Shown here: one piece after another, positions 61,461-64,000 of the stretch | Position numbering within the stretch: the first letter of the stretch is position 1 | How the letters are laid out: every line of letters starts with the position of its first letter | Assembly (NCBI RefSeq): GCF_000292915.1 | Contig: NC_018513.1 | Span: 2,914,001-2,978,000, forward strand | Direction of reading: 5' to 3' | DNA: 64,000 bases | Origin: Burkholderia cepacia GG4 | GTDB taxonomy: Bacteria; Pseudomonadota; Gammaproteobacteria; Burkholderiales; Burkholderiaceae | Notes under the pieces: generated by a model | Database searches by the model: none | What the model saw: the letters and a program-made list of their open reading frames with translations, nothing else | Told to the model about the DNA's origin: nothing | Program-made: the position numbers and the translations under genes

Positions 61461-62756
61461 ATGAGTTTGATGACGAAACTAGGTTTCAGGGCACTCGTGG
61501 CCTCGTGTCTGATTGCGGCCGGCGGCGCCGCTAACGCGCAGGTCAACGTGCTGATCACCGGCGTCGGTTCGACCCAGTTCCCCATCGCCACCGCGAACTT
61601 CGCGAACGAGGCAGGCCTGCCGCAGCAGGTCACTTCGATCGTCCGCGCGGACCTCGCCCGCAGCGGCAAATTCACCAATATCGACGCGGGCAGCACGCCC
61701 GTGCCCGAGACCGCCTCGGTCGATCTCGGCGCATGGAAGGCCAAGGGCGCGAACGCGTTCGTGGCCGGCAGCGTGAACCGCGAAGCGAACGGCCAGTACA
61801 AGGTGAACTTCATCCTGTACGACACCGTGAAGCAGCAAAGCCTCGGCGGCCTGTCGCTGACGGCGAACGACAACACGATGCGCACGGCCGGCCACAAGAT
61901 CGCCGACTACATCTACCAGAAGCTGCTCGGCGTGCGCGGCGTGTTCGCCACGCGCCTGTCGTACGTGATCAAGACGGGCAACCGCTACCAGCTGCAGATT
62001 TCGGATTCGGACGGCCAGAACGCGCGCATCGCGCTGTCGAGCACCGAACCGATCATCTCGCCGTCCTGGTCGCCGAGCGGCACGAAGGTCGCGTACGTGT
62101 CGTTCGAGCGCAAGAAGCCGATCGTCTACATCCACGACCTGCCGACCGGCCGCCGCTACATCGTCTCCGACCAGAAGGGCAACAACAGCGCACCGGCATG
62201 GTCGCCGGACAGCAACACGCTGGCCGTCGCGCTGTCGCTGTCGGGCAACACGCAAATCTATACGGTCAACTCGACGGGCGGCGGCCTGCGCCGCCTCACG
62301 CAGAGCGGCTCGATCGACACCGAGCCGTTCTATTCGCCGGACGGCCGCTGGATCTACTTCACGAGCGATCGCGGCGGCGCACCGCAGATCTACCGGATGC
62401 CCGCGCAGGGTGAAAGCGCCGGCTCGGCACAGCGCGTGACCTTCACCGGCAACTACAACACCAGCCCGCGCATCAGCCCGGACGGCAAGCTGCTCGCCTA
62501 CATCTCCCGCACGGGTGGGGGGTTCAAGCTGTACGTTCAGGATCTGCAATCCGGCGCGGCGAACGCCATCACGAATACCAATCGCGACGAATCGCCCAGC
62601 TTCGCGGCAAACGGCCAGTACCTTCTCTATGCTACCCAGTCGGGTGGTCGCAACGTGCTGGCAGCAGTGCCCTCCGACGGCAGCGCGCCGCCGCAAATCC
62701 TGTCCGTCCAGGGCGGCTCCGTTCGTGAGCCGTCGTGGGGGCCCTTCATGCAATGA
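61461..62756 (+). CDS. tolB: Tol-Pal periplasmic protein TolB
   Basis: A 431-residue periplasmic protein: signal peptide of 26 residues (AAGGAANA then QVNV), an N-terminal domain of about 130 residues, then a six-bladed WD40-like beta propeller whose blades show the repeated SPxxSPxG pattern ([45 protein letters not shown]). It binds Pal. The ATG at 61461 has AAGCAAGAAGC upstream, a modest ribosome site. Confidence 0.98.
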   Translation: MSLMTKLGFRALVASCLIAAGGAANAQVNVLITGVGSTQFPIATANFANEAGLPQQVTSIVRADLARSGKFTNIDAGSTPVPETASVDLGAWKAKGANAFVAGSVNREANGQYKVNFILYDTVKQQSLGGLSLTANDNTMRTAGHKIADYIYQKLLGVRGVFATRLSYVIKTGNRYQLQISDSDGQNARIALSSTEPIISPSWSPSGTKVAYVSFERKKPIVYIHDLPTGRRYIVSDQKGNNSAPAWSPDSNTLAVALSLSGNTQIYTVNSTGGGLRRLTQSGSIDTEPFYSPDGRWIYFTSDRGGAPQIYRMPAQGESAGSAQRVTFTGNYNTSPRISPDGKLLAYISRTGGGFKLYVQDLQSGAANAITNTNRDESPSFAANGQYLLYATQSGGRNVLAAVPSDGSAPPQILSVQGGSVREPSWGPFMQ

Positions 62757-62773
62757 CCACAAGGAGAGTAACC

Positions 62774-63286
62774 ATGATGTCGAACAAAGCTCGTCTGGCC
62801 CTGGCCGTGATGATGATCAGCGCGCTCGCCGCATGTAAGTCGGGCGTGAAGCTCGACGACAAGGCGAACAACGCGGGTGCAGTCAGCACGCAACCGAGCG
62901 CCGACAACGTCGCGCAAGTGAACGTCGATCCGCTGAACGATCCGAACAGCCCGCTCGCGAAGCGCAGCATCTACTTCGACTTCGACAGCTATTCGGTGAA
63001 GGACGAGTACCAGCCGCTGCTGCAGCAACACACGCAGTACCTGAAGAGCCACCCGCAGCGCCACGTGCTGATCCAGGGCAACACCGACGAGCGCGGCACG
63101 AGCGAGTACAACCTCGCGCTGGGCCAGAAGCGTGCGGAAGCCGTCCGCCGCGCGATGGCACTGCTCGGCGTGAACGACTCGCAGATGGAAGCCGTGAGCC
63201 TCGGCAAGGAAAAGCCGCAAGCAGCAGGTCACGACGAAGCATCGTGGGCGCAGAACCGTCGCGCCGACCTCGCCTACCAACAGTAA
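62774..63286 (+). CDS. pal: peptidoglycan-associated lipoprotein Pal
   Basis: A 170-residue outer-membrane lipoprotein: lipobox LAAC (Cys21), short linker, and an OmpA-like peptidoglycan-binding domain with SIYFDFDSYSVKDEYQPLLQQH and NTDERGTSEYNLALGQKRAEAVRR. It anchors the outer membrane to the wall and binds TolB. AAGGAGAGTAACC precedes the first of two ATGs. Confidence 0.98.
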   Translation: MMSNKARLALAVMMISALAACKSGVKLDDKANNAGAVSTQPSADNVAQVNVDPLNDPNSPLAKRSIYFDFDSYSVKDEYQPLLQQHTQYLKSHPQRHVLIQGNTDERGTSEYNLALGQKRAEAVRRAMALLGVNDSQMEAVSLGKEKPQAAGHDEASWAQNRRADLAYQQ

Positions 63287-63305
63287 GTAACGGAAGAGCC
63301 GCCGT

Positions 63306-64000
63306 ATGACGCACCGTGTATCCTGGCTGCGCATCGCCGCAGCATTCTGCGTCGTCGGCGCGGCGTGGTCGGCCGCGCCGGCGCACGCCGGCGTGTTCGA
63401 CGACAACGAAGCGCGCCGTGCCGTGCTCGATCTGCGCAGCAAGACCGACAACCAGGCCAGCCAGTTGTCGGCCGCCCAGCGTACGATCCTCGATCAAACC
63501 GGCCGTATCGACCAGCTGAACCAGCAGGTCGCGACGCTGCGCGGCGAGAACGAGGACCTGACGAACCGGCTGACGACGCTCGAACGGCAGAACAAGGAGT
63601 ACTACCAGGATCTCGACACGCGACTCAAGAAGTTCGAGCCGCAACAGGCAACGATCGATGGTGTCGAGGGCACCGTGCAGCCGGGTGAAACGGAGGCGCT
63701 CAGCGCGGCGCAGCAGCAGTTCCGCAACGGCAACTTCAAGGCAGCCGCGGCATCGTTCCGCGGTTTCATCACGAAGTATCCGCAGAGCCCGTACCAGCCG
63801 ACCGCGCAGTACTGGCTCGGCAACGCGCAATACGCGCTGCGCGACTACCGCGGCTCGACTGCGACTTGGCAAGCGATCGTGAGCAAGTATCCGCAGCATC
63901 CGCGCGCGGCCGACGCCCTCGTCGCAATCGGCACGAACCAGCTCGAACAAGGCCAGAAGGCGGCCGCGAAGAAGACGTTCGAGCAAGTCGTGTCGCAGTA
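63306..64000 (+). CDS. cpoB: cell-division coordinator CpoB (YbgF), 3' end outside window
   Basis: The first 231 codons and two bases of the next; the frame is open to the end of the window. A 26-residue signal peptide (AAPAHA then GVFD) precedes a coiled-coil part (DQTGRIDQLNQQVATLRGENEDL), which drives trimer formation, then TPR repeats (QQFRNGNFKAAAASFRGFI, YWLGNAQYALRDYRGSTATWQAIVSKYPQHPRAADALV). CpoB links PBP1B and Tol action at division. GGAAGAG precedes the ATG, 19 bp after pal. Confidence 0.95.
   Translation, partial: MTHRVSWLRIAAAFCVVGAAWSAAPAHAGVFDDNEARRAVLDLRSKTDNQASQLSAAQRTILDQTGRIDQLNQQVATLRGENEDLTNRLTTLERQNKEYYQDLDTRLKKFEPQQATIDGVEGTVQPGETEALSAAQQQFRNGNFKAAAASFRGFITKYPQSPYQPTAQYWLGNAQYALRDYRGSTATWQAIVSKYPQHPRAADALVAIGTNQLEQGQKAAAKKTFEQVVSQ

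Noticed and set aside
1..64000. CRISPR arrays, tRNA or rRNA genes, insertion sequences
   Set aside because: I saw no direct repeats with regular unique spacers, no tRNA cloverleaf or rRNA core sequence and no transposase. The repeats present are coding or short tandem arrays.

Overview
The window is GC-rich coding DNA, about two-thirds G+C, from a beta-proteobacterium. Gene content and synteny (ybgC-tolQRAB-pal-cpoB, nrdR-glyA beside a minor-pilin operon, gcdH, hmgA-fahA, xdhABC, many MFS and LysR/IclR/AraC genes) point to Burkholderia, probably the cepacia complex and a core chromosome. Genes are densely packed and often overlap as ATGA. I see no rRNA, tRNA, insertion sequence, prophage or CRISPR array.

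Layout. 1-3.7 kb: the end of an ABC ATPase gene, then a minus-strand run with an ECF sigma factor, its anti-sigma factor, a cupredoxin, a LolA-like protein, an SRPBCC protein and a COG4315 exported protein. 3.9-6.2 kb: an exported Gly/Ala/Leu-rich repeat protein with eight 69-bp tandem repeats. 6.7-10.9 kb: a D-arginine/D-amino-acid utilisation locus resembling Pseudomonas dauBAR, made of two divergent pairs around shared palindromic elements. 11-24 kb: a FrnE-type DsbA protein, DHA2 and TauE transporters, two large lipoprotein hydrolases (S10 peptidase and 3-hydroxybutyrate-oligomer hydrolase), a BON protein, an orphan TAXI protein, a chromene-carboxylate isomerase, a LysR regulator and an NTF2-like protein. 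24-28.6 kb: xdhABC, with an XdhC that lacks its N-terminal domain. 29-40 kb: transporters, regulators, an aminotransferase, D-lactate dehydrogenase and BluB.

40-46 kb: a homogentisate operon (flavin hydroxylase, small DUF2783 protein, AAHS transporter, HmgA, FahA) that looks like the mha/hmg route for 3-hydroxyphenylacetate or a related phenol. 46-52 kb: a degenerate EAL protein, a GFA protein, an IclR/gcdH divergent pair with a clear operator, a 1-Cys peroxiredoxin and a YqjD/YqjE-type membrane set. 52-55 kb: five minor-pilin genes without pilY1. 55-58 kb: nrdR and glyA, with a ZTP riboswitch in the glyA leader, then ydfG. 58.5-64 kb: the Tol-Pal operon, with cpoB cut by the window edge.

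Several loci can be read as units. The dau locus would convert D-arginine to L-arginine through an imino acid, with its own binding protein and regulator. The homogentisate operon takes a phenolic acid to fumarate and acetoacetate but lacks a maleylacetoacetate isomerase gene here. The riboswitch ties serine/glycine one-carbon supply to ZTP, a signal of 10-formyl-THF shortage. All functions are assigned by reading the sequence; no database search was run.
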